42,345 nucleotides of DNA from Oscillospiraceae bacterium (GTDB taxonomy: Bacteria > Bacillota > Clostridia > Oscillospirales > Oscillospiraceae): positions 1 to 42,345 of the forward strand of contig JAAWQM010000024.1 of the NCBI GenBank assembly GCA_022800525.1, in the 5' to 3' direction. Both the position numbers and the translations under genes were made by a program. Numbering within the stretch: the stretch's first letter is position 1; every line of letters begins with the position of its first letter. Of the stretch, positions 1 through 7,314 are shown piece after piece. A model generated the notes under the pieces. The model did not search any database. It was not told the DNA's origin and saw only the letters and a program-made list of their open reading frames with translations.

Positions 1-390
1 GACCTCCAATTCCAGCAGGTCCCGGTATTTCAGCCCCATGGCGTCCAGGCGGGCGTGGAACTTCTTGGCCCGCTCGGTCACTTCCCGGATGGCGGCCTGC
101 TCCTTGGCCGCGTCCTCCGCCGCAAACTCCATCAGCAGGGCCTCCGGGTCGATCTCCCCGGCGGCGATCTTCTGGCAGAACTCTTTGGCACCCTCCAGCG
201 TGAAATGGCGGTGGCCGGCGGTGGTGAAACCCAGGCTTTCAATGTCCTTGTGCCGGACCACCACGGAATAGGTCCCTTTGTCCGGGGCCGTTTGGCTTAT
301 GTCCGAATAAAGGGCAAAGGTCAAATTCCCCTGCTGCCCCTCCAGGACGTTGCCGCGCTCCCGAAACTTGATTTTCTTTTGCTTTGCCAT
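1..390 (-). CDS. Unknown protein of putative prophage operon (3' end cut by window)
   Basis: An open frame of 130 codons runs from an ATG at 390 to the window edge without a stop, so the C-terminus is missing. The visible product is soluble and charged, begins MAKQKKIKFRERG, and becomes alpha-helical and Glu/Lys/Ala-rich after about residue 75. No signal peptide, membrane segment or catalytic motif is visible and I do not recognise the family. It is the last visible gene of a tight minus-strand run (10-nt gap from the helix-turn-helix gene before it). A small gene cassette of unknowns with a helix-turn-helix protein and a zinc ribbon suggests phage or integrative-element origin; that is inference from style and spacing only. 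Confidence 0.7.
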   Translation of the reverse strand, partial: MAKQKKIKFRERGNVLEGQQGNLTFALYSDISQTAPDKGTYSVVVRHKDIESLGFTTAGHRHFTLEGAKEFCQKIAAGEIDPEALLMEFAAEDAAKEQAAIREVTERAKKFHARLDAMGLKYRDLLELEV

Positions 391-399
391 GGCGTCCTC

Positions 400-684
400 C
401 TATCTGCCGGCGGCCTCCGCCGCCTGGCTGCTGTCGGTGGGCTGTCCGGCCCGCTTGCCCCTCCGCTCCAGCGACGCCTGCACCCGGCGCTGGGCCACGT
501 CCGCGCTGTACCGCAGACGCCGATCCGGCAGGCGGGTCCCGTCCTGGCCCCTGGTCAGTTCCTTGTAGACCACATGAACAGACACGCCCGTGGTTTCGGA
601 AATTTCTTTCGGCGTCCGCCCGTCCTCCCACAGTTTTTCGATTTTCTGGCGGTCCTCCAGGGTTCTAAAAGCATAGTCAGCCAT
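400..684 (-). CDS. Small helix-turn-helix protein
   Basis: The 94-residue product has an N-terminal helix-turn-helix resembling the HTH found at the front of IS30-type transposases and phage regulators: the stretch DRQKIEKLWEDG then TPKEISETTGVSVHVVYKEL, roughly residues 11-44. The C-terminal half is basic and Ala/Gln-rich. The ATG at 684 follows an AAAGGGG site and lies 4 nt after the stop of the preceding zinc-ribbon gene, so the two are probably translationally coupled. A DNA-binding role is supported by the motif; the target is unknown. There is no catalytic domain, so it is not a transposase as it stands. Confidence 0.75.
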   Translation of the reverse strand: MADYAFRTLEDRQKIEKLWEDGRTPKEISETTGVSVHVVYKELTRGQDGTRLPDRRLRYSADVAQRRVQASLERRGKRAGQPTDSSQAAEAAGR

Positions 685-688
685 ATTT

Positions 689-1243
689 TCACCCCTTTCC
701 CTTTGCCAGTTCTTTCAGGTCCTCAACCTCTTTATAAAGTTCCTGGCGGCGTTTGTCCGTGATCATGCCCAGCTGTTGGGCCATATCCAACGCCCCGATA
801 TAGGACCAATACCACGCCAGCCTGCCGTCCTGCGTCTGGTTTTCGTTTTCGGACCGGATGGCGCGTTCCGCCTCCGCCCGCATGGCGGCGATCAGCTTTT
901 CCACGTCCTTGTCCATGTCTTTCCAGGCTGCCCCACAGCTGGGGCAATACTCAAATGGCGGCGTGTACTTGCCGCACACGGGGCAGGTTTCCCCCTCCTC
1001 GATCTGATACAGGATCGCAACGTCGCCTTTCTGGCCCTCCTCCAGATACAGGCCGCCACCGTCCACGGTCGCCTCGCTGCAGTTCAGGATAATGGCATAG
1101 TGGCCACAATACCGCTGGCCGTCCTCATACCGCAGCAGGTCCTCGATTTCATCCAGTGTCAGCTTACTGCGTTTCTTTTTGATCTCCAGGCCCATACGGT
1201 TCATGTAGTCGTAGACCCACGACATTTCAATACCGCGTTTCAT
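689..1243 (-). CDS. Zinc-ribbon protein of putative prophage operon
   Basis: 184 residues from the ATG at 1243, preceded by an AAAGGGGGAA ribosome site; the frame is open further upstream but the longer versions lack a ribosome site and would overlap the preceding gene. Four cysteines in the pattern CPVCGKY, then CPSCGAAW about 14 residues later (near residue 100 of the product) form a classical treble-cys zinc ribbon. The C-terminal third is helical and charged. Such ribbons serve for nucleic acid or protein binding; nothing further can be assigned. It overlaps no neighbour with this start and precedes the HTH gene by 4 nt. Confidence 0.75.
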   Translation of the reverse strand: MKRGIEMSWVYDYMNRMGLEIKKKRSKLTLDEIEDLLRYEDGQRYCGHYAIILNCSEATVDGGGLYLEEGQKGDVAILYQIEEGETCPVCGKYTPPFEYCPSCGAAWKDMDKDVEKLIAAMRAEAERAIRSENENQTQDGRLAWYWSYIGALDMAQQLGMITDKRRQELYKEVEDLKELAKGKG

Positions 1244-1289
1244 GCGTTCCCCCTTTCTTGCCCTCGTAACCTCCGGGGCGGGCTTTGGT

Positions 1290-1937
1290 TTATCTGTACT
1301 GTGCGCCCAGCAGGCCGCAGATGGAAGTGGGGAGGTCAAACGGGATCGCGTGGCCCTTATACACCTTGTCCAGCATGGCGTTGATCCCCGCGATCATCCA
1401 GTCCTCCACGTCCTCCTCCATGTTCACCAGAATGTCCACCGCCGCGATACAGTCAGTAATGCAGTTCATCATAACGCGGGCGTTGTTTTCGGCGGTCAGC
1501 ACCATGCACTTGATTTCCCCGCCCTCCGTTGCCGCATCCTCCATCTCTTTCACGGCGGCGTCCTCGCGCTTTTTGTTGTCCAATTCACGGACATATTCCT
1601 TGGTGTAATAGTAGGTAAACCGCTGGATCCGCTTTGCCGTCTCGCGCCTCTCCTCTCTGGTGGCGCTCCCGGTGTCCTCGGTGTTCTCGGTGCTGTTGCT
1701 GGTGGCGGTGGCCTCCGCCGGGGACTGGATCCAGATGTCAACACTCTTGCCGTCCGGCAGGTTGACCTCCAGGCGGTTGCCCAGGTCGCTGATCCAGGCG
1801 TTCACACCGGCGGCGGTGCTGTAATAAATGGGGTAGCCTGCCCGCTCGCTGCGGCTGGCGTCATGCTCATAACGGGTGGGGAAAATCTTTTGCACCTCTG
1901 CCCAGGCGTCCCGAATACTTGTAACTGTCATTTTCAT
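1290..1937 (-). CDS. Unknown soluble protein, first gene of the putative prophage operon
   Basis: 215 residues, ATG at 1937 with a GGAGG ribosome site. The N-terminal 70 residues look like a small globular domain (aromatic, mixed alpha/beta), followed by a Ser/Thr/Glu-rich linker near residues 75-95 and a long helical C-terminal region containing paired cysteines. No recognised motif, signal peptide or membrane span. It begins the minus-strand operon that runs to the window edge, and lies directly downstream of a strong minus-strand terminator at 1971-2016, so it must have its own promoter in the short interval between or be read from an antiterminated transcript. Confidence 0.7.
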   Translation of the reverse strand: MKMTVTSIRDAWAEVQKIFPTRYEHDASRSERAGYPIYYSTAAGVNAWISDLGNRLEVNLPDGKSVDIWIQSPAEATATSNSTENTEDTGSATREERRETAKRIQRFTYYYTKEYVRELDNKKREDAAVKEMEDAATEGGEIKCMVLTAENNARVMMNCITDCIAAVDILVNMEEDVEDWMIAGINAMLDKVYKGHAIPFDLPTSICGLLGAQYR

Positions 1938-1970
1938 GCCCTCCTCGCACGTTTTGGCGGTCGTATGTAT

Positions 1971-2016
1971 AAAAAAATTAGGTTACACTCGGTCGCTTGA
2001 CCTTGTGTAACCTAAT
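1971..2016 (-). terminator. Rho-independent terminator (minus strand)
   Basis: Two perfect 12-base arms, attaggttacac (1977-1988) and gtgtaacctaat (2005-2016), enclose a 16-nt loop; on the minus strand the stem is followed by a run of seven U. It lies upstream of the unknown gene starting at 1937, so it would stop or regulate transcription entering that operon. A leader/attenuator role is possible. Confidence 0.75.
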
Positions 2017-2040
2017 ATTAACGCCTGCCTCATTTTCCCC

Positions 2041-2069
2041 TTGCAAACGGCGGGAGGATGTGGTATACT
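2041..2069 (+). promoter_or_regulatory. Sigma-A type promoter reading towards hairpin 2111-2150
   Basis: TTGCAA (2041-2046), a 17-nt spacer and TATACT (2064-2069, preceded by TGG). Transcription would start near 2076 and run into the perfect hairpin at 2111-2150, giving a short RNA of about 75 nt, or, if it reads through, into the decarboxylase gene at 2366. Confidence 0.6.
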
Positions 2070-2110
2070 GGACATAACCAGTTACGGGCTCCAAAAAGCT
2101 CACCCCAGCA

Positions 2111-2150
2111 AAATGCCCCCCGGAGAGGCGCGACTCTCCGGGGGGCATTT
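2111..2150. terminator. Perfect 17-bp hairpin, probably a bidirectional terminator
   Basis: Arms at 2111-2127 and 2134-2150 (aaatgccccccggagag and its exact complement) close a 6-nt loop. On the minus strand the stem ends in TTTT just after the 34-residue peptide gene; on the plus strand in ATTT after the promoter at 2041-2069. It therefore separates two converging transcripts. Confidence 0.75.
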
Positions 2151-2164
2151 CGCCAGGGATGGAC

Positions 2165-2269
2165 TTACTGCCCTTCTCGGTTTTTGATGAGCCAATCAAG
2201 CCCTTTGCAGATGTAGCAGGCCACTGCACCCGCTGCGACTGACACCAGAAAACCAGCTGCAGCCTCCAT
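2165..2269 (-). CDS. 34-residue hydrophobic peptide, candidate type I toxin
   Basis: ATG at 2269 with an excellent AAAGGGAGG ribosome site seven bases upstream, stop at 2165. The product begins MEAAAGFLVSVAAGAVACY (one membrane helix, about residues 4-20) and ends in a short charged tail (KGLDWLIKNREGQ). Length, single helix and charged C-terminus fit the small membrane peptides found widely in Clostridia, some of which are toxins of type I toxin-antitoxin pairs. An extended -10 promoter lies at 2314-2322 and a hairpin terminator immediately downstream. A convergent promoter on the other strand could supply an antisense RNA. Coding status is well supported; toxicity is inference. Confidence 0.65.
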   Translation of the reverse strand: MEAAAGFLVSVAAGAVACYICKGLDWLIKNREGQ

Positions 2270-2313
2270 CTGCGCCTCCCTTTCCGTGCCAATGCAGAGA
2301 GGGCAGCATCAAG

Positions 2314-2322
2314 AGTATACCA
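2314..2322 (-). promoter_or_regulatory. Extended -10 promoter for the 34-residue peptide gene
   Basis: On the minus strand the sequence reads TGGTATACT, an extended -10 element; no good -35 is present at 17-18 nt. It places the start about 35 nt before the peptide ATG. Confidence 0.45.
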
Positions 2323-2365
2323 CTTTTTGACAATTTCTGCATCCCCTTGAATTGAGGTAACGCCA

Positions 2366-3622
2366 ATGAAAATACCCTTTGTAACAAAAACGCAGCTTGA
2401 CGAGATCGTCAAATCCTACCCCACGCCTTTCCACCTTTACGACGAGGCCGGACTGCGGGCCAACGCCCGCCGGGTCAACGCCGCCTTCGCATGGAACCCA
2501 GGCTTCAAGGAGTACTTCGCCGTCAAGGCCACCCCCAATCCCTCCCTGCTGAAGATCCTCCGTGAGGAGGGCTGCGGGGCGGATTGCTCCAGCCTGACCG
2601 AACTGATGCTGGCGGAGAGGTGCGGCTTCCGGGGCAATGAGATCATGTTCTCCTCCAATAACACCCTGGCGGAGGAGTACCGGCTGGCGGACCGTCTGGG
2701 CGCCATTATCAATCTGGACGACCTGACCCATGTGGACTTCCTGGAGGAGTCCATCGGGCATATCCCGGAGACCATCTTCTGCCGGTACAACCCCGGCGGC
2801 GTGTTCACCCTGGGAGAGAGCAAGGAGGGCTTCCAGGTCATGGACACTCCCGGCGACGCCAAGTACGGCATGACCCGGCCCCAAATCGCTCAGGCATTCC
2901 AGGCCCTGCGGGCCAGGGGGGCCAGGTATTTCGGCATCCACTGCTTCCTGGCCTCCAACACCATCTCCAACGACTACTACCCCGAGCTGGCGGGCATTCT
3001 GTTCCGGCTGGCGGCGGAGCTGAAGGAGGAGACCGGGTGTGATATCCGCTATATCAATCTCTCCGGCGGCATCGGCATCCCCTACCGCCCAGAGGAGGAG
3101 GCCAACGACATCGCCCTCATCGGCCAGGGCGTGCGCAGGCAGTACGAGAGCATCCTGGTCCCCGCCGGGATGGGCGGCGTGAAGCTCTGCGGCGAGCTGG
3201 GGAGGTTCATGACAGGACCCTACGGCTGTCTGGTGACCAGAGTGCTCCACTTCAAGCACATCTACAAGGAGTATGTGGGCGTGGATGCCTGTGCGGCGGA
3301 CCTGATGCGTCCCGCCGTCTACGGGGCCTACCACCATATCACCGCCGCAGGCAAGGAGGACGCACCCTGCACGCAGGTGGTGGACGTGACCGGATCCCTG
3401 TGCGAGAACTGCGACAAGTTCGCCGTGGACCGGCCCATGCCCGCGCTGGAGCGGGGCGACCTGCTGGTCATCCACGACGCCGGGGCACACGGCCACTCCA
3501 TGGGGTATAATTACAATGGGAAGCTGCGCTCCGCCGAGCTGCTGCTCCAGGAGGACGGCTCCGTGCGGATGATCCGCCGGGCGGAGACGCCCGAGGACTA
3601 TTTCGCTACGCTGATCTGGTGA
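2366..3622 (+). CDS. lysA: Diaminopimelate decarboxylase-like PLP enzyme
   Basis: 418 residues of the fold-III PLP decarboxylase family (alanine racemase-type barrel plus beta domain). Seen: the Schiff-base lysine in EYFAVKATPNPS (Lys54), the glycine-rich phosphate loop LSGGIGIPY (232-240), the C-terminal active-site motif GSLCENCD (343-350), and HDAGAHGHSMGYNYN (370-384). These match meso-diaminopimelate decarboxylases, which make lysine from DAP. One feature is unusual: the region where most DAP decarboxylases have a HIGSQ motif reads IHCFLASNT (191-199), so this is a divergent subfamily, and a related amino acid substrate cannot be excluded. ATG at 2366 follows GAGG with 8-nt spacing. It is monocistronic, ended by the terminator at 3635-3686. 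Confidence 0.85.
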   Translation: MKIPFVTKTQLDEIVKSYPTPFHLYDEAGLRANARRVNAAFAWNPGFKEYFAVKATPNPSLLKILREEGCGADCSSLTELMLAERCGFRGNEIMFSSNNTLAEEYRLADRLGAIINLDDLTHVDFLEESIGHIPETIFCRYNPGGVFTLGESKEGFQVMDTPGDAKYGMTRPQIAQAFQALRARGARYFGIHCFLASNTISNDYYPELAGILFRLAAELKEETGCDIRYINLSGGIGIPYRPEEEANDIALIGQGVRRQYESILVPAGMGGVKLCGELGRFMTGPYGCLVTRVLHFKHIYKEYVGVDACAADLMRPAVYGAYHHITAAGKEDAPCTQVVDVTGSLCENCDKFAVDRPMPALERGDLLVIHDAGAHGHSMGYNYNGKLRSAELLLQEDGSVRMIRRAETPEDYFATLIW

Positions 3623-3634
3623 ATGTACGGAACA

Positions 3635-3686
3635 GAGGGGCTGAACGCTTTTGCCTGTGCAGCAAAGCGTCCAGCCCCTCCGTTTT
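3635..3686 (+). terminator. Terminator after lysA-like gene
   Basis: A long hairpin pairs gaggggctg-acgcttt with aaagcgt-cagcccctc and is followed by a cgtttt tail. It lies 12 nt after the lysA stop and faces the convergent gene ending at 3817; bases 3690-3816 hold nothing else I can identify. Confidence 0.75.
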
Positions 3687-3816
3687 GCCATGTGAGGGCC
3701 AGAGCCAATGGCATCGCGGGCGGCGTGAAGGGAGGCCCGGGGCGGAGTCATTTCAGAAATGATATCCGTCCATGCACGGTCCGCCGAAACCGGACATGGA
3801 GCCCCCAGGCCGGCTG

Positions 3817-4395
3817 TCATCCCCTCTGCAGCCCGTCCAGGGTCAGCCCGAACGCCTCTGCAAAATGCTCCAGGAACCAGGACACCTCCTCCATCTCCAT
3901 GGCCCGCAGAGCCTCCAGGGTCTCGGAGGCGGCGTCGCCGAACTCATTGTTGCCCGCCTCCAGCTCCTCCAGGCACTTGATGTAGGCAGACAGCTTGTCC
4001 GCCGCCTTGACGATGCGCTTCACGCTGCCGTCCTCCTCCCGCAGTAGGGGGCTGTAGGCGGGCCGCAGCTCCTCCGGCAGCATGTTCAGCAGCTTTTCCG
4101 TGGCCTCCGTCTCCACCTGGCGGTAGGCGTCCAGGATAGCGGGGGTGTGGTACTTGATGGGGGTGGGCAGGTCGCCGGTGAAGATCTCGGAGGCGTCGTG
4201 GAACAGCGCCGCCTCCGCGCAGGCCGCGGGGTCGCAGGGCTGGCGGAAGACGTCCCGCCGGATTACGCCCAGGGCGTGGGCCAGCACCGCCACCATATGG
4301 CTGTGCTCCTGGACGTTCTCCGGTACGCTGCTGCGCATCAGCGACCAGCGGGTGATGTATTTCATTCTTGAGATGTAGGCGAAAAATTTGTGCAT
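3817..4395 (-). CDS. YfbR-like HD-domain 5'-deoxynucleotidase
   Basis: 192 residues from the ATG at 4395 (AAAGGA site nine bases upstream; a longer frame to 4446 has no ribosome site). Begins MHKFFAYISRMKYITRW, as in YfbR-family proteins. HD signature residues are visible: His in VQEHSHMV and the HD pair in ALFHDASEIFTGDLPTP, with the downstream Asp in KAADKLSAYIKC. This family dephosphorylates deoxyribonucleoside 5'-monophosphates with a divalent metal in the cytoplasm. Family assignment is firm; exact substrate is inferred. Single gene, convergent with the lysA-like gene. Confidence 0.88.
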   Translation of the reverse strand: MHKFFAYISRMKYITRWSLMRSSVPENVQEHSHMVAVLAHALGVIRRDVFRQPCDPAACAEAALFHDASEIFTGDLPTPIKYHTPAILDAYRQVETEATEKLLNMLPEELRPAYSPLLREEDGSVKRIVKAADKLSAYIKCLEELEAGNNEFGDAASETLEALRAMEMEEVSWFLEHFAEAFGLTLDGLQRG

Positions 4396-4468
4396 GGAAG
4401 GCAGTCCTTTCTCTGTGTATGGCATGATGTCGCTGTAAGGCACCATTCGTCTGGTTTGACGGATCCGG

Positions 4469-4497
4469 CGCAGGGGCGCACGATGCGCGCCCCTGCG
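4469..4497. repeat. GGGGCGC palindromic repeat (copy 1)
   Basis: Arms cgcaggggcgc and gcgcccctgcg flank a 7-nt centre. It belongs to the same family as the palindromes at 8501, 16101 and 37440. It lies in the 218-bp gap between the YfbR-like gene and the metallopeptidase; the rest of the gap shows only a possible -10 element (TATACT, 4579-4584) with a poor -35. Confidence 0.7.
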
Positions 4498-4613
4498 GAG
4501 GTCCCTTGTATAAAGGCCCGCCAGAAGATGAAATCAATTATCTACGGCAAAACCCTTCCCCTTTTTGGCGGAATGTGCTATACTTACTCCATAAATGAGA
4601 GGGGGGTAGAGCC

Positions 4614-5312
4614 ATGTCTTTTACAATCAGCTTCAAAGGTCTGAATGACTTGAAGGTGCTAGACAGCGACGCGTTTCACGCCTTGGATGACGGTGCTGAT
4701 ATCAGGGAGATCACTCAAAAACTGATAAATGACTTGAGCAATGAAGCTGCCGCGGTCTTTGGATATGGCAAGATCACCGTGCGGCAAAAATGGTTGCAAA
4801 TCGAATGGGATTTGACGAGGCCGATTTCCATTTTCTATAACGCAGGGATGTACAGCTCAACCGGCAGGCTGGTGTATAATCCTGTGCTCCTTGCGCAGGT
4901 GGTGAATCGGTTTGGCAAGGATACGCTTCTGGGAATCCTGGGGCACGAGGTTGGACACCGCATGGTCCACCTCCTCTTTATACAGCGAGGTATCCGTATC
5001 AATAATTGGCAGAACGAATACTGTGCAGATTATATTGCCGGTCTGCTCCTCCGGCTGGGCCAATGCTCTCCGCAGGGCATGAATCGTTTTTACCGCGAGG
5101 CCTGTGCTGACGGAGGGCGGGACCATCCGCCCGGAGCCAGCCGTGCCGCCGTTTTTATGCAGGGATATCAGATGATCGACCACGATCGGAAGACGGTTTT
5201 TCTGCGCACCCCGGAGTTTTCAAGGGTGATCGATACCAGACAGATCCTGACAGATGACTTCATGCGGGACAAGCTTTTGAACGATGTGATCAAACGAACG
5301 CAGAGAGTATAG
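4614..5312 (+). CDS. M48-like zinc metallopeptidase, first gene of three-gene cassette
   Basis: 232 residues, ATG at 4614 after GAGGGGGG. The zinc-binding HEVGH is at 111-115, followed by NEYCAD (134-139; Glu135 is the likely third ligand) and a DHPPGASR motif (170-177). HExxH, ExxAD and a HP..xR element in this order are the hallmark of M48-type peptidases. Unlike HtpX or Ste24 there are no membrane spans or signal peptide, so it should act in the cytoplasm. GC content is visibly lower than in the surrounding housekeeping genes and codon use is less biased, suggesting acquisition. It is followed after 13 nt by the 476-residue gene and then by the membrane protein gene, evidently one operon. 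Substrate unknown; one of its partners is an obvious possibility. Confidence 0.8.
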   Translation: MSFTISFKGLNDLKVLDSDAFHALDDGADIREITQKLINDLSNEAAAVFGYGKITVRQKWLQIEWDLTRPISIFYNAGMYSSTGRLVYNPVLLAQVVNRFGKDTLLGILGHEVGHRMVHLLFIQRGIRINNWQNEYCADYIAGLLLRLGQCSPQGMNRFYREACADGGRDHPPGASRAAVFMQGYQMIDHDRKTVFLRTPEFSRVIDTRQILTDDFMRDKLLNDVIKRTQRV

Positions 5313-5325
5313 GGAGAAATTGATA

Positions 5326-6756
5326 ATGGACTATTTTGATGATTTGTTAAATGTCTTCGGCTATCTGCGCAAAATGTCCAGAACTGCTGCCGAAAATCTG
5401 AATACTGCCATTCGCTGGGAAATAAAGGCTGGAGCGCAGTATGACGCGATCAGCGAGCAGCTTGATCACGTCACCCGGATGCTTCGTGAGACGGCCGAGG
5501 CCTGCGGCATCTCTGCTGACGTGGAGAGTCCTCCGGAGGCCGCCCCCGGCGCGGAAGCGGAAAATGTGCTCAAGAAAATTGTTCTTCCAGGCGACATGGA
5601 TTACGAACGGGAATTCCAGGAACTGGTCCGCAAGGCGCGGGAGGCGGGCTTCACTGATGTACATCCTGAGGATTTGCTCACTGCGGAAGAAATGGCTTTT
5701 GCAGAAGAATACAGCCAGGAGCTGGACCTGCAGTTTGCTGCGGCGACGGGTCTCACGCCGCAGGATATGTCTGTTGCGGCAATTGGTATCTGCCTCCATA
5801 TTCTGCGGATTTATCTGCCCAAGGCAAAGGGGCTCTCAGTGGTGGAGAGAATCCATGGTCAAGCGGTGGTTGATGGGCTCGATGGCGCTGCGGGCGGTGG
5901 CTTTAAAACGGCGCAGGACTTGCTCGGGGTTGTGAAGGAGCTTGACGGGATCATTCCGAACAAGAATTACATCCAGATCAAGACCCCCGCTCAAATACTT
6001 GAAGATCCCCCCTCTTTTCAATGCGTTTTCGATGAAAGATATCCGGAAAAGAGCTCCATACTCGGGTACGATCCTTTGTTGGGCTGGCTGTTCGGCGTAT
6101 ATAACATCTTAACAGATACGGTGACCTTCTCCGATATGCGCACGTTTCTCCCGGAACCCATGACGGAAAAGGACTACTTGACGCTGTCCAGGGACTATCT
6201 GCCTCTCCGGGACATCATGGTGCCCTTTGCCATGGAGGGGCTTTCCGGAAAGCGCGATGAGGTCATTGCCGGAGTCATTCGGGAAGCATACGCGCTTATC
6301 CCGGAGGAGATCGATTTTGCAAGCGTGGCGCAGCACTATGAGTACTGCAAAAATCTGACCTCCATGGCTTCTCAGGGGGTGGGAGTGATTGACACGGTCC
6401 GCCCGCTTGAGGGGATCGATCAGATATTCTCCCAAGCCGGCTGGGCCAGTGTGATCAACACGATCCTCATTGCCATACACGGATTGTTTCGCGGCAATGA
6501 GAGGGACATGAAGAAATATATGATCCGATCAATGAAGGTGGTTACCATGGCAAATTTTATTGGCAGCGCAGTTGGAAGCCTTCATGTGTTGGTTGACCAC
6601 AATTATCTGAACGCCGACTGGGGCGGCCTTGCAGCGTCGCTGATTGAGACGGTTCACATGACGCGGTTCTGGGTTGATGTGAAGGCGGAGTTCCTGGTAT
6701 CCGCATATCTGCCTGAATTGCAGAAGCGTTTGAATGAATTGGATCAGTATATTTGA
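5326..6756 (+). CDS. Unknown 476-residue protein, middle gene of three-gene cassette
   Basis: Start chosen at the ATG at 5326 (AGGGAG nine bases upstream) rather than the in-frame TTG at 5320. Not recognised. Residues 1-60 are helical with an amphipathic/coiled-coil look; 65-80 form an acidic Pro/Ala linker; 85-165 are alpha-helical. A striking conserved-looking stretch is GYDPLLGWLFGVYNILTD at about 247-264, then a mostly alpha-helical C-terminal half with hydrophobic helices near 373-388 and 405-423 that could be buried or membrane-associated. Several histidines (for example VDHNYLN near 423, ETVHMTRFW near 441) do not form a motif I can name. Its place between a protease and a glycine-zipper membrane protein suggests a sensor, scaffold or protease substrate; this is inference. 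Confidence 0.75.
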   Translation: MDYFDDLLNVFGYLRKMSRTAAENLNTAIRWEIKAGAQYDAISEQLDHVTRMLRETAEACGISADVESPPEAAPGAEAENVLKKIVLPGDMDYEREFQELVRKAREAGFTDVHPEDLLTAEEMAFAEEYSQELDLQFAAATGLTPQDMSVAAIGICLHILRIYLPKAKGLSVVERIHGQAVVDGLDGAAGGGFKTAQDLLGVVKELDGIIPNKNYIQIKTPAQILEDPPSFQCVFDERYPEKSSILGYDPLLGWLFGVYNILTDTVTFSDMRTFLPEPMTEKDYLTLSRDYLPLRDIMVPFAMEGLSGKRDEVIAGVIREAYALIPEEIDFASVAQHYEYCKNLTSMASQGVGVIDTVRPLEGIDQIFSQAGWASVINTILIAIHGLFRGNERDMKKYMIRSMKVVTMANFIGSAVGSLHVLVDHNYLNADWGGLAASLIETVHMTRFWVDVKAEFLVSAYLPELQKRLNELDQYI

Positions 6757-6796
6757 TATCCAATAAAAACCGGAGAAAAAGGAGAGGAGAATACAT

Positions 6797-7291
6797 ATGG
6801 GCAATGTGAATATCAAACAATTGGAAAAGGAGTCCGCAGAGCTCTTTGCGCTTATTGACTCAGCGAACCGCTCTTTGCAGCTCCCGGCATCTTCGGCAAA
6901 AGAAAGCTTTGAAGCCGGGCTTCAACAGTTTGTTTCCAAGGCTGGGCCCAAGCTTGCTGTGCAGTTCCAGAAAGCAATCAGTTCAGGGCGCATTGAATCG
7001 GCAATTTTGGGGGGTGTGATAGTCGGTACGGCGTATGGGGGCGCGGTTGCTTATGATGCGGTTAGAAATGCACTGGCTCATAACAAAGCGAAAAACGCCC
7101 TGTTGGGCTATTACCAGGAGCTGACAGTCAAACAAAACCTGATCATCAGCGAGCTTTATGAGAACACTAAGAAATACGCCGAACTTGCGGCCATACATTC
7201 CGCAGAAGCCAGTCGGCTTAAAAAGCGTTGTGATGAATTGGAGAGCCTTGCACAAAAAATTATTCAATTTCAGAAGAAGATCCAAGGTTAA
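6797..7291 (+). CDS. Glycine-zipper membrane protein with C-terminal coiled coil, third gene of cassette
   Basis: 164 residues, ATG at 6797 after GGAGAGG. Layout: a helical amphipathic N-terminus (1-62), one hydrophobic segment (about 66-88) containing a GxxxGxxxG glycine zipper (Gly73, Gly77, Gly81) plus a flanking GG, and a long heptad-like C-terminal helix (about 100-163) rich in Lys, Glu and Leu. No signal peptide. Glycine zippers pack membrane helices closely and are common in channels and pore-forming peptides, so an oligomeric membrane protein is plausible; the coiled coil may drive assembly. It is 40 nt after the middle gene and is followed by a terminator, closing the operon. Function unknown. 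Confidence 0.78.
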   Translation: MGNVNIKQLEKESAELFALIDSANRSLQLPASSAKESFEAGLQQFVSKAGPKLAVQFQKAISSGRIESAILGGVIVGTAYGGAVAYDAVRNALAHNKAKNALLGYYQELTVKQNLIISELYENTKKYAELAAIHSAEASRLKKRCDELESLAQKIIQFQKKIQG

Positions 7292-7314
7292 TGTAACTGG
7301 ATATCATTTGTTTT

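Noticed and set aside
400-684. IS30-type transposase
   Set aside because: Only the N-terminal helix-turn-helix is present; there is no DDE catalytic domain and no terminal inverted repeats.
2309-3820. 503-codon minus-strand frame opposite the lysA-like gene
   Set aside because: Shadow frame; no ribosome site, and the plus strand carries the PLP motifs.
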